A DNA stretch of 62,921 nt. Origin: an uncultured Alphaproteobacteria bacterium. GTDB taxonomy: Bacteria; Pseudomonadota; Alphaproteobacteria; Caulobacterales; Parvularculaceae. The DNA is taken from positions 1 through 62,921 of the forward strand of contig CALAZI010000043.1 of assembly GCA_937895955.1 (NCBI GenBank). The letters are read 5' to 3'. Position 1 is the first letter of the stretch; the number at the start of each line of letters is the position of its first letter. This document shows, one piece after another, positions 40,624-49,997 of this stretch. Position numbers and translations under genes: made by a program. A model generated the notes under the pieces. The model was not told the origin of the DNA and ran no database searches. It saw only the letters and a program-made list of their open reading frames with translations.

Positions 40624-40656
40624 AAAAAAGCCGCCCAAGAGGGCGGCTTTGTTCTT
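40624..40656. terminator. Bidirectional terminator between pleD and rpmG
   Basis: AAAGCCGCCC (40627-40636) and GGGCGGCTTT (40641-40650) form ten pairs around AAGA. The A run before and T run after allow termination on both strands, for the converging pleD and rpmG. Confidence 0.9.
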
Positions 40657-40674
40657 TTCGGACGGCAAGCGATC

Positions 40675-40842
40675 TTACTTGATCTTGCCTTCCTTGAACT
40701 CGACATGCTTGCGCGCGATCGGATCGTACTTCTTGAGAACGAGCTTTTCCGTCATCGTGCGCGAATTCTTCTTCGTCACATAGAAGAAGCCGGTGTCCGC
40801 GGTCGAGTTGAGGCGGATCTTGACGGTGGTCGGCTTGGCCAT
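40675..40842 (-). CDS. rpmG: 50S ribosomal protein L33
   Basis: The 55-residue protein begins MAKPTTVKIRLNSTADTGFF and ends with YDPIARKHVEFKEGKIK, the alphaproteobacterial L33 without zinc cysteines. It is a large-subunit ribosomal protein. It follows greA on the same strand after 105 bases and shares a terminator with pleD. Confidence 0.97.
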   Translation of the reverse strand: MAKPTTVKIRLNSTADTGFFYVTKKNSRTMTEKLVLKKYDPIARKHVEFKEGKIK

Positions 40843-40947
40843 GGCCCAAAATCTCCTGACGGGCCGCGCCAGCCGGCGGGCCTCAAATGAGCGGCGGAAA
40901 ATACCGGCGGCCCCGCCCATGTCAAGGCGGAAAGGCCGGTTTCCCGA

Positions 40948-41421
40948 CTAGACGTACTGAACCTTGCCGACCTCATAGTTCCGCGCCCCGCCCGGGGCCG
41001 CAACTTCAACCGAATCGCCCTTTTTCTTGCCGATAAGGGCGCGGGCGATGGGCGAGGAAATCGAGATTTTCCCAGATTTCACGTCCGCCTCATACTCCCC
41101 GACGATCTGCCAGGTCTTCTTCTGCTCGGTTTCCTCATCAATGAGGGTGACCGTCGCGCCGAATTTGACGGTGTCGCCGGCGATCTTGGCGACGTCGATA
41201 ATATCCGCGCGGCTGAATTTGTCCTCAAGCTCGATAATCCGGCCTTCAATCCAGCCCTGGCGCTCCTTGGCGGCGTGATATTCGGCGTTTTCCGAGAGGT
41301 CGCCGTGAGCGCGCGCTTCTGCGATCGCCTGGATCACGGCCGGGCGCTCGACATTCTTGAGCTGCTTCAATTCTTCCTCGAGCCGGGAATAGCCGGCAGC
41401 GGTCATTGGGACCTTTTCCAT
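40948..41421 (-). CDS. greA: Transcription elongation factor GreA
   Basis: GreA rescues paused RNA polymerase by stimulating RNA cleavage. The 157-residue protein starts MEKVPMTAAGYSRLEEELK, has the acidic tip ARAHGDLSENAEYHAAKERQ with Asp and Glu at the coiled-coil end, and a C-terminal domain with SPIARALIGKKKGDSVEV. Length is the family norm. Upstream, a terminator for the opposite-end peptidase gene is at 41461. Confidence 0.97.
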   Translation of the reverse strand: MEKVPMTAAGYSRLEEELKQLKNVERPAVIQAIAEARAHGDLSENAEYHAAKERQGWIEGRIIELEDKFSRADIIDVAKIAGDTVKFGATVTLIDEETEQKKTWQIVGEYEADVKSGKISISSPIARALIGKKKGDSVEVAAPGGARNYEVGKVQYV

Positions 41422-41460
41422 TACATTCGTCCTGCTGGCCCTAAAGGAAGGGCCCGGAAA

Positions 41461-41496
41461 AAAGAAAAGTGCGGCCGCCCGTCGGAACAGGCGGCC
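41461..41496 (-). terminator. Terminator after the M13 peptidase gene
   Basis: On the minus strand GGCCGCC and GGCGGCC (41473-41479 and 41490-41496 on the plus) form seven pairs around a ten-base loop and are followed by GCACTTTTCTTTTTT. It ends the peptidase transcript before greA. Confidence 0.75.
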
Positions 41497-41561
41497 CACA
41501 CCCTGATCGCATGAAGATAGGGTCGGCCGCCGGCTCCTTCAAGCGGCCGATATCCCCAAGC

Positions 41562-43646
41562 TCACCAGATCCGCACGCGCTCTTCGGGCGGCAGATAGAG
41601 ATCGTCTTCCGGGGTCACGCCGAACGCCTCGTACCAGGCGTCGAGGTTTCGGACAGGTCCGTTGATGCGGAAATAAGGCGGGCTGTGCGGATCGGTTTCA
41701 AGGCGCTGGAGAAGTTCGTCCTCGCGGTACTTGCCCTGCCAGACCTGGGCCCAGGCGAGGAAGAAGCGCTGGTCGCCGGTCAGGCCGTCAATGACAGGCG
41801 CTTCGCCGCCGGAGGTCGCCTCCAGATGGCGATGATAGGCGGCGTAGGCCATCTGCAGCCCGCCGAGATCGCCGATATTCTCGCCCATGGTCAGCTCGCC
41901 GCTGATGAAAGCGCCTGGAACAGGCTCATAAGCGTCATACTGGGCGCCGAGCTTCGCGGTGCGCTCCTTGAACGCTTCGCTTGAGGCGTCCGTCCACCAA
42001 TTGCGGATGCGGCCTTTTTCATCGAATTCACGGCCCTGATCGTCAAAGCCGTGCCCGATCTCATGGCCGATGACGGCGCCGATGGCGCCGTAATTGACGG
42101 CCGCATCCGCCGCCGGATCGAAGAAGGGCGGCTGGAGGATGCCGGCGGGAAAGGTGATCTGGTTCAGCAGCGGGTTGTAGGAAGCGTTGACCGTTTGCGG
42201 CGGGTATCCCCAGCGTTCGCGGTCGACCGGCTTGCCGAGATTGGCGATCTGGTCGCGCCAGGCGAAATCGGAAAGCGCAAGCGCGTTCTCGAAAAGGTTG
42301 TCGCTTGAAATCTCCAGCGACGAAAAATCCGTGTATTTCGTCGGATAGCCGATGCGCGGTTCAAACGTTGAGAGCTTCAGAAGCGCCTGTTCGCGCGTTT
42401 CCTCATCCATCCATTCGTTCTGTTCGAGCCGTTCGCGGAAGGCGTCGGTAAGGTTCCTGACGAGGCCGTCCATCGCCGCCTTGCTTTCGGACGGGAAGTG
42501 TTTTTGCACGTAGATCTGGCCGACCGCGTCGCCGAGCGAGGCGTCGATTTGGTTGACGCCGCGCTTCCAGCGCTCGCGCTTTTCTTCAACGCCGCGCAGG
42601 GTCTTAGTGTAAAATTCCCATTTGGCGTTGTCGAAATCGCTCGACAGATATTCGGCGTGATTGCTGATGAAATGGAAAGCGAGCCAGTCTTTTAGGAAGG
42701 CCGCGTCAGCCGCTGCGAACAATTCCGCCTCCTTGTCGAGCGCTGACGGCTGGGCGACGAGGAATGTCGGAACCGAGGACAAGCCGAGCTCATCAAAAGC
42801 GACCGCCCAGTTGAACTCAGGCGCGAGCGCGGCGAGTTCTTCGGCGCTCATCGGATTATAGATTTTCTGGATGTTGCGGCTGTCTTCCTGCGTCCAGTGC
42901 GCCTCGGCGATCTTTGTTTCAAAACCGAGAATCGCATCGGCTTTCGCCGCGCCGCCCTCGATGCCGGCGAGATCGAAGAGCTTGGCGATATACGCCTTGT
43001 AAGCGTCGCGATAGGCGGGAAACTTGCCGTCTGTTTTGAGATAATAGTCGCGATCGGGAAGGCCGATGCCCGCCTGGCCGACAAAGGCCATGTATTTCGT
43101 GGTGTCGGCGGGATCCGGAATGACGCCGAAACCGGCGGGGCCGTTCATGTGCACGCTGGCGAGCGCGCGCGTCATCGCGTCTTGGTCGGCGATTGCGTAA
43201 ATCCCATCGAGATGCGTCTTGAGCGGCGCTGCGCCGGCGGCGTTGGCGGCGTCTTCGTTCATCCAGGTCTTGAAGTAATCGCCGACCTTCTGTTCGAGCG
43301 AGCCTGCTGCGGCGTCATTCGCCGCCAGTTCCTCGATGATCGCCTTGACGTCGGCCTCAGCGTCGAGACGCAGCTTGGTGAAGGAGACGTAGCCCGGCAG
43401 ATCCGCAGGGATTTCAAACGTATCAAGCCACTTGCCGTTGGCGTAGCGCGCGAAGTCGTCGCCTGGCCGAACTGAAGGATCGCCCTGGCTCGTATCGACG
43501 CCCCAGTCGCCATAAGCCGCCTTTTGCGCTTGCGCCGATTGCTCCTGCTTGTCAGCGGCGGCGTCCTTCTTGGCGCAGCCTGCGACAGAAACGGCGATTG
43601 CGACCGCGGCGAGCGCCGCGCTGAGCTTCAGATCTCTCTTTTTCAC
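41562..43646 (-). CDS. M13 family zinc metallopeptidase lipoprotein (neprilysin-like)
   Basis: The 694-residue precursor has a signal peptide with lipobox VAGC (Cys about 24). The M13 N-domain begins GVDTSQGDPSVRPGDDFARY and the catalytic part shows NASYNPLLNQITFPAG, the zinc motif HEIGH with following GFDDQG, and GENIGDLGG with the third zinc ligand. Neprilysin-like peptidases cleave peptides outside the cytoplasm. The GTG at 43646 has AAGGGGTGA just before it. It probably digests extracellular peptides. Confidence 0.94.
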   Translation of the reverse strand: MKKRDLKLSAALAAVAIAVSVAGCAKKDAAADKQEQSAQAQKAAYGDWGVDTSQGDPSVRPGDDFARYANGKWLDTFEIPADLPGYVSFTKLRLDAEADVKAIIEELAANDAAAGSLEQKVGDYFKTWMNEDAANAAGAAPLKTHLDGIYAIADQDAMTRALASVHMNGPAGFGVIPDPADTTKYMAFVGQAGIGLPDRDYYLKTDGKFPAYRDAYKAYIAKLFDLAGIEGGAAKADAILGFETKIAEAHWTQEDSRNIQKIYNPMSAEELAALAPEFNWAVAFDELGLSSVPTFLVAQPSALDKEAELFAAADAAFLKDWLAFHFISNHAEYLSSDFDNAKWEFYTKTLRGVEEKRERWKRGVNQIDASLGDAVGQIYVQKHFPSESKAAMDGLVRNLTDAFRERLEQNEWMDEETREQALLKLSTFEPRIGYPTKYTDFSSLEISSDNLFENALALSDFAWRDQIANLGKPVDRERWGYPPQTVNASYNPLLNQITFPAGILQPPFFDPAADAAVNYGAIGAVIGHEIGHGFDDQGREFDEKGRIRNWWTDASSEAFKERTAKLGAQYDAYEPVPGAFISGELTMGENIGDLGGLQMAYAAYHRHLEATSGGEAPVIDGLTGDQRFFLAWAQVWQGKYREDELLQRLETDPHSPPYFRINGPVRNLDAWYEAFGVTPEDDLYLPPEERVRIW

Positions 43647-43801
43647 TGGTCACCCCTTAGCGCCCGCGGTTTGCGGGTCTTTAAAGTTGGTCAGGGGGAC
43701 CCTAGCGGGGGCGATCGTCAAGCAAAAGGCCGCTTATCGCCCGATAGGGGCGTTTCGCCTTGTGTGAAGCGCCTCCGGCGCGGTCGGCCGCGCAGGGGCA
43801 A

Positions 43802-44287
43802 TCAATGCGGCTCAGACGGCTCCGGCCGCTCCGCCCGCAACGAGAGGATGAGCCCGATCATGATCGCGGCGAGAAATCCCCAATTGATGATCGAGGCTCC
43901 AGACGCCGCAAAAAACGGGCTGTCGAGATGAATGGAAGACAGGGTTTTACGGCCGAGCTGTTCTGCGAGAAACAAAAGGTAGGCGAGGGGAACCATGGCG
44001 CGATAGCGAATTATGGCGAGGATGGCGAGGATGCTGAGGAGCAGGCTGCACACCCCCCAAACAGCGAAAAGGAAAACGAGGTGATCAGCCGCCGCCTCTG
44101 GCCAGGCGTCCAGAGGAACCGCATCGGCGGTTTTGAGGATGAACCGGCTGTCCGCCCACGGATTGAGACCGGCGACGCTTGCGCCCTGGAACGCCTTGAT
44201 CGCGCTAAAGATTGCAAGCAACCAGAGCGCCGACTTTGCGCCCGTATAATTATTGTCGAATTGTCGAGGAAGAATCTCGTTCAGCAT
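43802..44287 (-). CDS. Membrane protein of unknown function
   Basis: The 161-residue protein has four hydrophobic segments (about 20-40, 65-95 as one long or two short, 100-120 and 128-150) with a periplasmic or cytoplasmic loop ADSRFILKTADAVPLDAWP. The tail is charged (RAERPEPSEPH). I recognise no family. The ATG at 44287 gives MLNEILPRQFDNNYTGAKS; an upstream alternative would add unconserved residues. Confidence 0.6.
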   Translation of the reverse strand: MLNEILPRQFDNNYTGAKSALWLLAIFSAIKAFQGASVAGLNPWADSRFILKTADAVPLDAWPEAAADHLVFLFAVWGVCSLLLSILAILAIIRYRAMVPLAYLLFLAEQLGRKTLSSIHLDSPFFAASGASIINWGFLAAIMIGLILSLRAERPEPSEPH

Positions 44288-44355
44288 TGTGCACCCATTC
44301 TGCTGCGAATTCCGAGGGCTAGGCTGCGGCCGGAGCAGACGCATCGCCCTCTGTT

Positions 44356-44375
44356 AAAAGGGCGCGCAGCGCGCC
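44356..44375 (-). terminator. Possible terminator downstream of carB
   Basis: GGCGCG (44361-44366) pairs with CGCGCC (44370-44375) around a three-base loop; on the minus strand four T follow. It is about 130 bases from the carB stop, so the call is weak. Confidence 0.3.
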
Positions 44376-44503
44376 GGCCGCTTTTCCCGCACGGCACCGT
44401 TAGCGGCGCGCAATGGCCGCCTTCCCCCGCCTCTTTTCAGCTGATAATAGCCGGCGCGCGGTCTCGCCATGATCCGACGGGTCAAAAATGCAGGCTGTAA
44501 GCT

Positions 44504-47500
44504 TCAGACGTAATCCTGCAATGGCGCGACATCGAGCGCGCCTGCGCGCATCGCTTCAATCGCGCGCACCGTTGAGCGCGCGCCGGTAGCGGTTGTGATG
44601 CACGGTATTTTCTGGGCGAGGGCGGTCGTGCGGATCGAGCGCGAATCCTTGATCGATTGCGCGCCTTCCGTCGTGTTGAAAACGAGATGAACTTCGCCGT
44701 TTTTCAGCGCATCGACGATATGCGGACGTCCTTCGAGGACCTTGTTGACGCGCTTCACGTCGAGACCTTGCGACATGAAATAATCCGCGGTGCCGCCTGT
44801 CGCGATGATCTTGAAGCCCATATCGATAAGCCGGCGCGCCGAACCGACCATCAGCGGCTTGTCGGAATCTTTAAGCGAAATGAAGACGCAGCCTTCCATC
44901 GGAATGCGTGCGCCGACGCCGAGCAGGCTCTTTGCGCGCGCGCGATCGAAATCGGAATCAATGCCCATCGCCTCGCCGGTCGATCGCATTTCCGGTCCGA
45001 GAACGGTGTCAACGCCCGGAAACCGCGCGAAGGGAAAGACGACTTCCTTCACAGCAACGTGGTTCGGATGGACGCTCGATTTGACCGCGTGTTCGACAAG
45101 CGCGCCGTCTTCGACGGTCTCGACCTTTTCGCCAGCCATGACTTTGGCGGCGATTTTGGCGATCGGCAGCCCTGTCGCCTTGGCGACGAACGGGGCCGTA
45201 CGCGAAGCGCGCGGATTGACCTCCAGGATATAAATGTCGTCGCCTTTGATCGCATACTGAACATTGACGAGGCCGACGACGCCGAGCGCCAGCGCCAGCC
45301 TTTTCGTCTGTTCCTCCAGCATCGCGACGGTCGCTTCCGGCAATGTATAGGGCGGCAGCGAGCAGGCGCTGTCACCGGAATGGATGCCTGCTTCCTCAAT
45401 ATGTTCCATCACGCCGGCGATAAAGACCGTTTCGCCATCGCAGATCGCATCCACATCCACTTCCGTCGCATTATCAAGATAGTGATCGAGAAGAAGCGGT
45501 TCATCGTCGCTGATTTCGATCTGCGCGGTTGCGAGATAATGCCGAAGCCCCGCCTCGTCGCGCACGATCTCCATCGCCCGGCCGCCAAGCACGTAAGAGG
45601 GGCGAGTGACTAGCGGATAGCCCGCATCGGCTGCGACCGCGATCGCATCCTCGCGCGAGGCGGCGGTGGCGTTCGCCGGCTGCTTGAGGCCGAGCTTGAC
45701 GACGAGTTTCTGGAACCGTTCGCGATCCTCCGCGAGATCGATCGCATCAAAGGGCGTGCCGAGAATGGGAACGCCTTCCTTGTCGAGCGTCGAGGCGAGT
45801 TTCAGCGGCGTCTGGCCGCCATATTGAACGATGACGCCGGCGAGCGTTCCGTTCGATTGTTCCGTTCGGATGATCTCGAGAACGTCTTCAGCCGTCAGCG
45901 GTTCGAAATAAAGGCGATCTGACGTGTCGTAGTCGGTCGATACGGTCTCCGGATTGCAATTGACCATGATCGATTCAATGCCGAGTTCTGCAAGCGCAAA
46001 GGCTGCGTGACAGCAGCAATAGTCAAACTCGATGCCCTGGCCGATGCGGTTGGGGCCGCCGCCGAGGATGACGACTTTCTTGGCGTTGCCCGGGCGCGCT
46101 TCGCATTCCGGCGAGTCGCCGAAAGACGTCTCATAGGTTGAATACATATAAGGCGTCTTCGCCGCGAATTCTGCGGCGCAAGTGTCGACGCGCTTGAAAA
46201 CCGGGCGCACCATGAGCTTTTGACGATGCGCGCGCACGTCGATCTCGGTTCCTCCGGCGAGTTGCGCGAGGCGCTTGTCGGAGAACCCCATCGCCTTGAG
46301 CGCGCGCAAACGGTCCGGGTCGGCCGGCAGTCCGTTCGTTTCGACTTCGCGCTCGGCGGCGACAATCCCGTCGATCTGTTCAAGGAACCAGGGATCGTAT
46401 TGCGTGATCGACCGCACCAGTTCGATCGGCATGCCCTGGCGCAGCGCCTGCGCCGCGACGCGCAACCGGTCTGGCGTCGTCGCGGCGAGCGCGGCTCTGA
46501 TCGCGTTGGCGTCATCGCCGCCGCCGAGGCCGGGGATTGCAATCGGATCAAGACCGCAAAGCCCGGTCTCAAGAGAGCGCAGCGCTTTTTGCAATGACTC
46601 CTGGAATGAACGGCCGATCGCCATCGCTTCGCCGACCGACTTCATGGCGGTCGTCAGGAAGGGCTCAGATCCGGGAAATTTCTCAAAGGCGAAACGCGGA
46701 ATCTTTGTAACGACGTAATCAATCGTCGGCTCGAAGGAAGCCGGCGTCGCGCGGGTGATGTCGTTCGTCAGTTCGTCGAGCGTGTAGCCGACCGCGAGTT
46801 TTGCGGCGATCCGCGCAATCGGAAATCCGGTCGCTTTTGAGGCGAGAGCGGAAGAACGCGAGACGCGCGGGTTCATCTCGATGACGACAAGCCGGCCGGT
46901 ATCCGGATTAATGGCGAATTGAACGTTCGACCCGCCGGTTTCAACGCCGATCTCGCGCATCACCGCGATCGAGGCGTTGCGCATGATCTGGAATTCCTTG
47001 TCGGTGAGCGTCAGCGCGGGCGCGACCGTGATCGAGTCGCCCGTGTGAACGCCCATCGGGTCGATATTCTCAATCGAACAGATAATGACGCAGTTGTCCG
47101 CCTTGTCGCGGACGACTTCCATTTCATATTCCTTCCAGCCGAGAAGGCTTTCATCGATCAGCACCTGGCCGACCGGCGAAGCCTCGATGCCGGCGCGGAC
47201 GATGTGTTCGAATTCCTCCCGGTTATAGGCGATGCCGCCGCCGGTGCCGCCGAGCGTGAAGGCGGGGCGGATGATGGCGGGAAGGCCGACCTCTTCGAGC
47301 GCCGCAATGGCGCTCAGCGCGCCGGTCGCGCGATCATAGCCGACAATCTTTCCGTCCTTGCGGATCGCCGGCGATGAGGCGATGAAGGATTTCGGCGATT
47401 CAAGGCCGATCTTGTCCATCGCAACGCGGAACTTTTCGCGATCTTCAGCTTTTTCGATCACGTCGGCGCGCGCGCCGATCATCTCGACGCCGTATTTCTC

Positions 47501-47824
47501 AAGAATGCCCGCGCGTTCAAGATCGAGCGCGCAGTTGAGCGCCGTTTGCCCCCCCATGGTCGGCAGTATCGCGTCCGGTTTTTCCCGCGCGATGATCTTC
47601 TCGACAAAGTCGACATTGATTGGCTCGACATAGGTGGCGTCGGCGAGCCCCGGATCGGTCATGATGGTCGCCGGGTTCGAATTGACGAGGATGACCCGGT
47701 AGCCTTCCTCTTTCAGCGCCTTGACCGCCTGGACGCCGGAATAATCGAATTCGCAGGCCTGGCCGATGACGATCGGCCCGGCGCCGATAATGAGGATTGA
47801 TTTGATATCGCTGCGTTTCGGCAT
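44504..47824 (-). CDS. carB: Carbamoyl-phosphate synthase large chain
   Basis: CarB makes carbamoyl phosphate for arginine and pyrimidine synthesis with the CarA glutaminase subunit. The 1106-residue product starts MPKRSDIKSILIIGAGPIVI, has two ATP-grasp halves (GGTGGGIAYNREEF and RPSYVLGGRAMEIV) and IEMNPRVSRSSALASKATGF, repeated as VNPRASRTAPFVAKATG. The C-terminal MGS-like allosteric domain has ATGGTADYFMSQG. The ATG at 47824 gives the canonical N-terminus. carA is not adjacent. Confidence 0.97.
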   Translation of the reverse strand: MPKRSDIKSILIIGAGPIVIGQACEFDYSGVQAVKALKEEGYRVILVNSNPATIMTDPGLADATYVEPINVDFVEKIIAREKPDAILPTMGGQTALNCALDLERAGILEKYGVEMIGARADVIEKAEDREKFRVAMDKIGLESPKSFIASSPAIRKDGKIVGYDRATGALSAIAALEEVGLPAIIRPAFTLGGTGGGIAYNREEFEHIVRAGIEASPVGQVLIDESLLGWKEYEMEVVRDKADNCVIICSIENIDPMGVHTGDSITVAPALTLTDKEFQIMRNASIAVMREIGVETGGSNVQFAINPDTGRLVVIEMNPRVSRSSALASKATGFPIARIAAKLAVGYTLDELTNDITRATPASFEPTIDYVVTKIPRFAFEKFPGSEPFLTTAMKSVGEAMAIGRSFQESLQKALRSLETGLCGLDPIAIPGLGGGDDANAIRAALAATTPDRLRVAAQALRQGMPIELVRSITQYDPWFLEQIDGIVAAEREVETNGLPADPDRLRALKAMGFSDKRLAQLAGGTEIDVRAHRQKLMVRPVFKRVDTCAAEFAAKTPYMYSTYETSFGDSPECEARPGNAKKVVILGGGPNRIGQGIEFDYCCCHAAFALAELGIESIMVNCNPETVSTDYDTSDRLYFEPLTAEDVLEIIRTEQSNGTLAGVIVQYGGQTPLKLASTLDKEGVPILGTPFDAIDLAEDRERFQKLVVKLGLKQPANATAASREDAIAVAADAGYPLVTRPSYVLGGRAMEIVRDEAGLRHYLATAQIEISDDEPLLLDHYLDNATEVDVDAICDGETVFIAGVMEHIEEAGIHSGDSACSLPPYTLPEATVAMLEEQTKRLALALGVVGLVNVQYAIKGDDIYILEVNPRASRTAPFVAKATGLPIAKIAAKVMAGEKVETVEDGALVEHAVKSSVHPNHVAVKEVVFPFARFPGVDTVLGPEMRSTGEAMGIDSDFDRARAKSLLGVGARIPMEGCVFISLKDSDKPLMVGSARRLIDMGFKIIATGGTADYFMSQGLDVKRVNKVLEGRPHIVDALKNGEVHLVFNTTEGAQSIKDSRSIRTTALAQKIPCITTATGARSTVRAIEAMRAGALDVAPLQDYV

Positions 47825-47958
47825 CTTCACTCGCGCAGACGCTACCGCTCGGCGCTTGGGGCGGCCGGGGCGCGTCGTTCAACTTTTCGGTTAAGCGGGC
47901 CTCATAGGGGAAACCGGCGGGCGGGGAAAGCGCCTTTTTGGATTTCGCTCGCGACGTC

Positions 47959-48007
47959 TTGACATGAAACCATTTGGTTCTATTAATGGAGAACCGAAAG
48001 GTTTCAT
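47959..48007 (+). promoter_or_regulatory. ArsR operon promoter within a large inverted-repeat operator
   Basis: TTGACA (47959-47964) and a -10 region TATTAAT (47981-47987), about 17 bases apart, form a strong promoter. Overlying it are 18-base arms ATGAAACCATTTGGTTCT (47964-47981) and AGAACCGAAAGGTTTCAT (47990-48007) separated by eight bases, 16 of 18 pairs matching. The right arm ends at the base before the ATG of the ArsR gene. Autorepression by its product is the natural reading. Confidence 0.75.
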
Positions 48008-48331
48008 ATGCCTCAGCCCAGCGATCCTCAACCGATCTTTCGCGCGCTCGCCGATCCGACGCGCCGCGCGATCATTTCAATGCTCGCGGAAAAGCCGATG
48101 ACGATCGGGGCGATCGCAGCCTCGTTCGACGTCTCGCGTCCGGCGATCGCCAAGCATCTTAAAATTCTCGAAGAAGGCGATGTGATTCGCGTCATCCCGA
48201 AAGGACGCGAACGGATAAATTCCCTCAATGCGGACGCCTTGCGCCGCGCCGCTCAATGGCTCGCGATCTTCGATCGCTTCTGGGACGACCGTCTCGCCAG
48301 ACTGAAAATGGAAGTGGAGAAAAAACGATGA
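48008..48331 (+). CDS. ArsR/SmtB-family transcriptional regulator (with AHSA1 partner)
   Basis: The 107-residue winged-helix protein reads IFRALADPTRRAIISMLAE, then MTIGAIAASFDVSRPAIAKHLKILEEGDVI. This is the metal-independent ArsR type usually paired with an SRPBCC (AHSA1) gene. No Cys-based metal site is visible, so it is probably controlled by a small organic ligand or by expression level. The start is just after its operator, and the leader is very short. It overlaps the AHSA1 gene by ATGA. Confidence 0.9.
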   Translation: MPQPSDPQPIFRALADPTRRAIISMLAEKPMTIGAIAASFDVSRPAIAKHLKILEEGDVIRVIPKGRERINSLNADALRRAAQWLAIFDRFWDDRLARLKMEVEKKR

Positions 48332-48750
48332 AACCGATGCAATTGGTGAAGACCGTATTTCTCAAGGCGCCGCGAGCGCATGTCTGGCGCTTTCTCACCG
48401 AAGCGGACAAACTGGCTTTGTGGTTTCATGTCGGCGAAGCGGATTTGAAAGCCGGCGCGGATTACGCGCTGTTGACGAACACCTACGGCAAAGAGGGCGA
48501 AAAGCTGATCAATGGCCGCGTCCTCGAAATGGATCCGCCGAAGAAGCTTGTCCAGACCTTCACGCACCAATGGCTGAACGGCGTTGAAACGCTGTGCGTC
48601 TGGGAACTCGAAGAATTCGATGGCGGGACGATGCTGACGCTTACCCATTCAGGCTGGGAAAAGGTCGGCGATGGCGCGTTCGGCATGGCGGCGAACCACG
48701 ATGCGGGCTGGGATGAGCACTTCGTTCGCCTGCGGCGGGTTACGAACTGA
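48328..48750 (+). CDS. SRPBCC/AHSA1 domain protein
   Basis: The 140-residue protein has the AHSA1 fold: KTVFLKAPRAHVWRFLTEADKLALWF, then KLINGRVLEMDPPKKLVQTF and GGTMLTLTHSGWEKVGD, ending WDEHFVRLRRV. The fold is a hydrophobic ligand cavity, also seen in Aha1. ArsR plus AHSA1 is a frequent pair with unknown ligand. It is co-translated with the regulator and may bind the ligand. Confidence 0.88.
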   Translation: MKPMQLVKTVFLKAPRAHVWRFLTEADKLALWFHVGEADLKAGADYALLTNTYGKEGEKLINGRVLEMDPPKKLVQTFTHQWLNGVETLCVWELEEFDGGTMLTLTHSGWEKVGDGAFGMAANHDAGWDEHFVRLRRVTN

Positions 48751-48755
48751 CCCGG

Positions 48756-49073
48756 TTACTTCTTTTCGAGAAGCAGCGCGCCTTCCTTCTCAAGCTTGCC
48801 GGTGATAATCTCGGCAAGCGAAGCGAGAACGCTCGGCAGCTTCGCTTCTATGCGCACATGTTGCGGGAAAATGTCGATGACGCCGGTGATTGTCTGGCCT
48901 AGCCCTCTGGCGGCGAAGCGAAGCTGATTGTCGCTAGCCCAGTCTTCTTCGAACGCGAGCATCATGCCGCCGCCGAGGCTCGATTTCAGCTTGCCGAACC
49001 CGTCGCGTAGTCGTTGACGAGCGCCGTCGGCGCCAAGTTCGTGCGAAATCGTTACTGTGACTGGCCTCGACAT
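48756..49073 (-). CDS. Polyhydroxyalkanoic acid system family protein (PHA_gran_rgn)
   Basis: The 105-residue protein fits PF09650: VTVTISHELGADGARQRLR at the start, then a membrane-free beta/alpha domain with DNQLRFAARGLGQTITGVI and HVRIEAKLPSVLASLAEII. These proteins occur in PHA producers and some bind granules; the role is not settled. It is convergent with the AHSA1 gene after a five-base gap and fits the phasin at 30109. Confidence 0.78.
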   Translation of the reverse strand: MSRPVTVTISHELGADGARQRLRDGFGKLKSSLGGGMMLAFEEDWASDNQLRFAARGLGQTITGVIDIFPQHVRIEAKLPSVLASLAEIITGKLEKEGALLLEKK

Positions 49074-49193
49074 GAAGCGCCTCCATCAACCGCGCCTAGA
49101 TGGGGTCGCATCAGCTCATACGCAACCCGGGATGATTGGCGCCGGCGGCTTTCGACATTAGAAGGGCTCAAGCTCACGCCGGGAGAAAGGCTT

Positions 49194-49997
49194 ATGCGTC
49201 TCGCCATCAGAATTGCCGCGCTTGTGGCGATCGTCGTCGCCTTGCCGATCCTGCTGGCGGGCCCCGGGACGCGATTCGGCCTCTGGGATTACGGGCTCGG
49301 CCTCAAGATGATCCGAGAAGTTTCAGGTCCGAAGGAAATCGCCGGCGGGATCGCGCTGTCGCCGCTTTTCACGATCGCCGGCCTGTCCATGATTCTCGGC
49401 TTCATCGGCTTTTTCACCCGTAATGCGCGCGCCGGCGTTTTCGCTGTCGCCGCCGCGGCCTTCGCCTTCGCGCTCGGCGTCGTTCCCCTCAAAATGAAAG
49501 AGGCCTTCGAAGGCAATCCGTTCATCCACGAGGTGACCACTGATTTCGAAAATCCCCCAGCGATCGTCGCTGCGGCGGATCTTCCCCGCAAGAATCCGCC
49601 GGAATATCGCGGCGGCGATCCTGTGCCGCGCCGCGAGGACGGACAAACGGTCGCCGAGGCGCAGCGCGAGGCTTTTCCCGACATTAAACCGCTGATCACA
49701 AGCCGGGACATGAAGACCGCTGCGGATATCGCTCTCGATGTCGTCAAATCGATGGGCATGGAAGTGCTTGCGGAAGGGCCGGCCGACAATATGGCGGGAG
49801 GCGGTTGGCGGATCGAAGCGGTCGCGACATCGTTCTGGTTCGGCTTCAAGGATGATTTCGTCATTCGCCTAACGCCGGCTCCGGGCGGACAAACGCGCCT
49901 CGACATCCGCTCAAAGTCGCGCGTCGGCGGGTCCGATCTCGGCGCCAACGCGGCGCGCGTTCGCGAATTTGCAAATAGGTTTAAAGACAAGATCTAG
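49194..49997 (+). CDS. DUF1499 family membrane protein
   Basis: The 267-residue protein has three N-terminal transmembrane segments (about 5-25, 50-75, 80-100). The remainder (about 115-267) is a DUF1499 domain: NPFIHEVTTDFENPPAIVAA, then WRIEAVATSFWFGFKDDFVI and RLDIRSKSRVGGSDLGANA. Function unknown; members are often annotated as DUF1499 in alphaproteobacteria. GGGAGAAAGG stands before the ATG. It is convergent with purN with a four-base overlap. Confidence 0.83.
   Translation: MRLAIRIAALVAIVVALPILLAGPGTRFGLWDYGLGLKMIREVSGPKEIAGGIALSPLFTIAGLSMILGFIGFFTRNARAGVFAVAAAAFAFALGVVPLKMKEAFEGNPFIHEVTTDFENPPAIVAAADLPRKNPPEYRGGDPVPRREDGQTVAEAQREAFPDIKPLITSRDMKTAADIALDVVKSMGMEVLAEGPADNMAGGGWRIEAVATSFWFGFKDDFVIRLTPAPGGQTRLDIRSKSRVGGSDLGANAARVREFANRFKDKI

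Noticed and set aside
43760..44500. Open frame of 246 codons opposite the small membrane protein
   Set aside because: The minus-strand product has clear membrane segments; this frame is charged, without family signs.
44657..45613. Long open frame on the plus strand inside carB
   Set aside because: It is antisense to a strongly conserved gene, has no recognisable domain, and arises from GC-rich codon bias.
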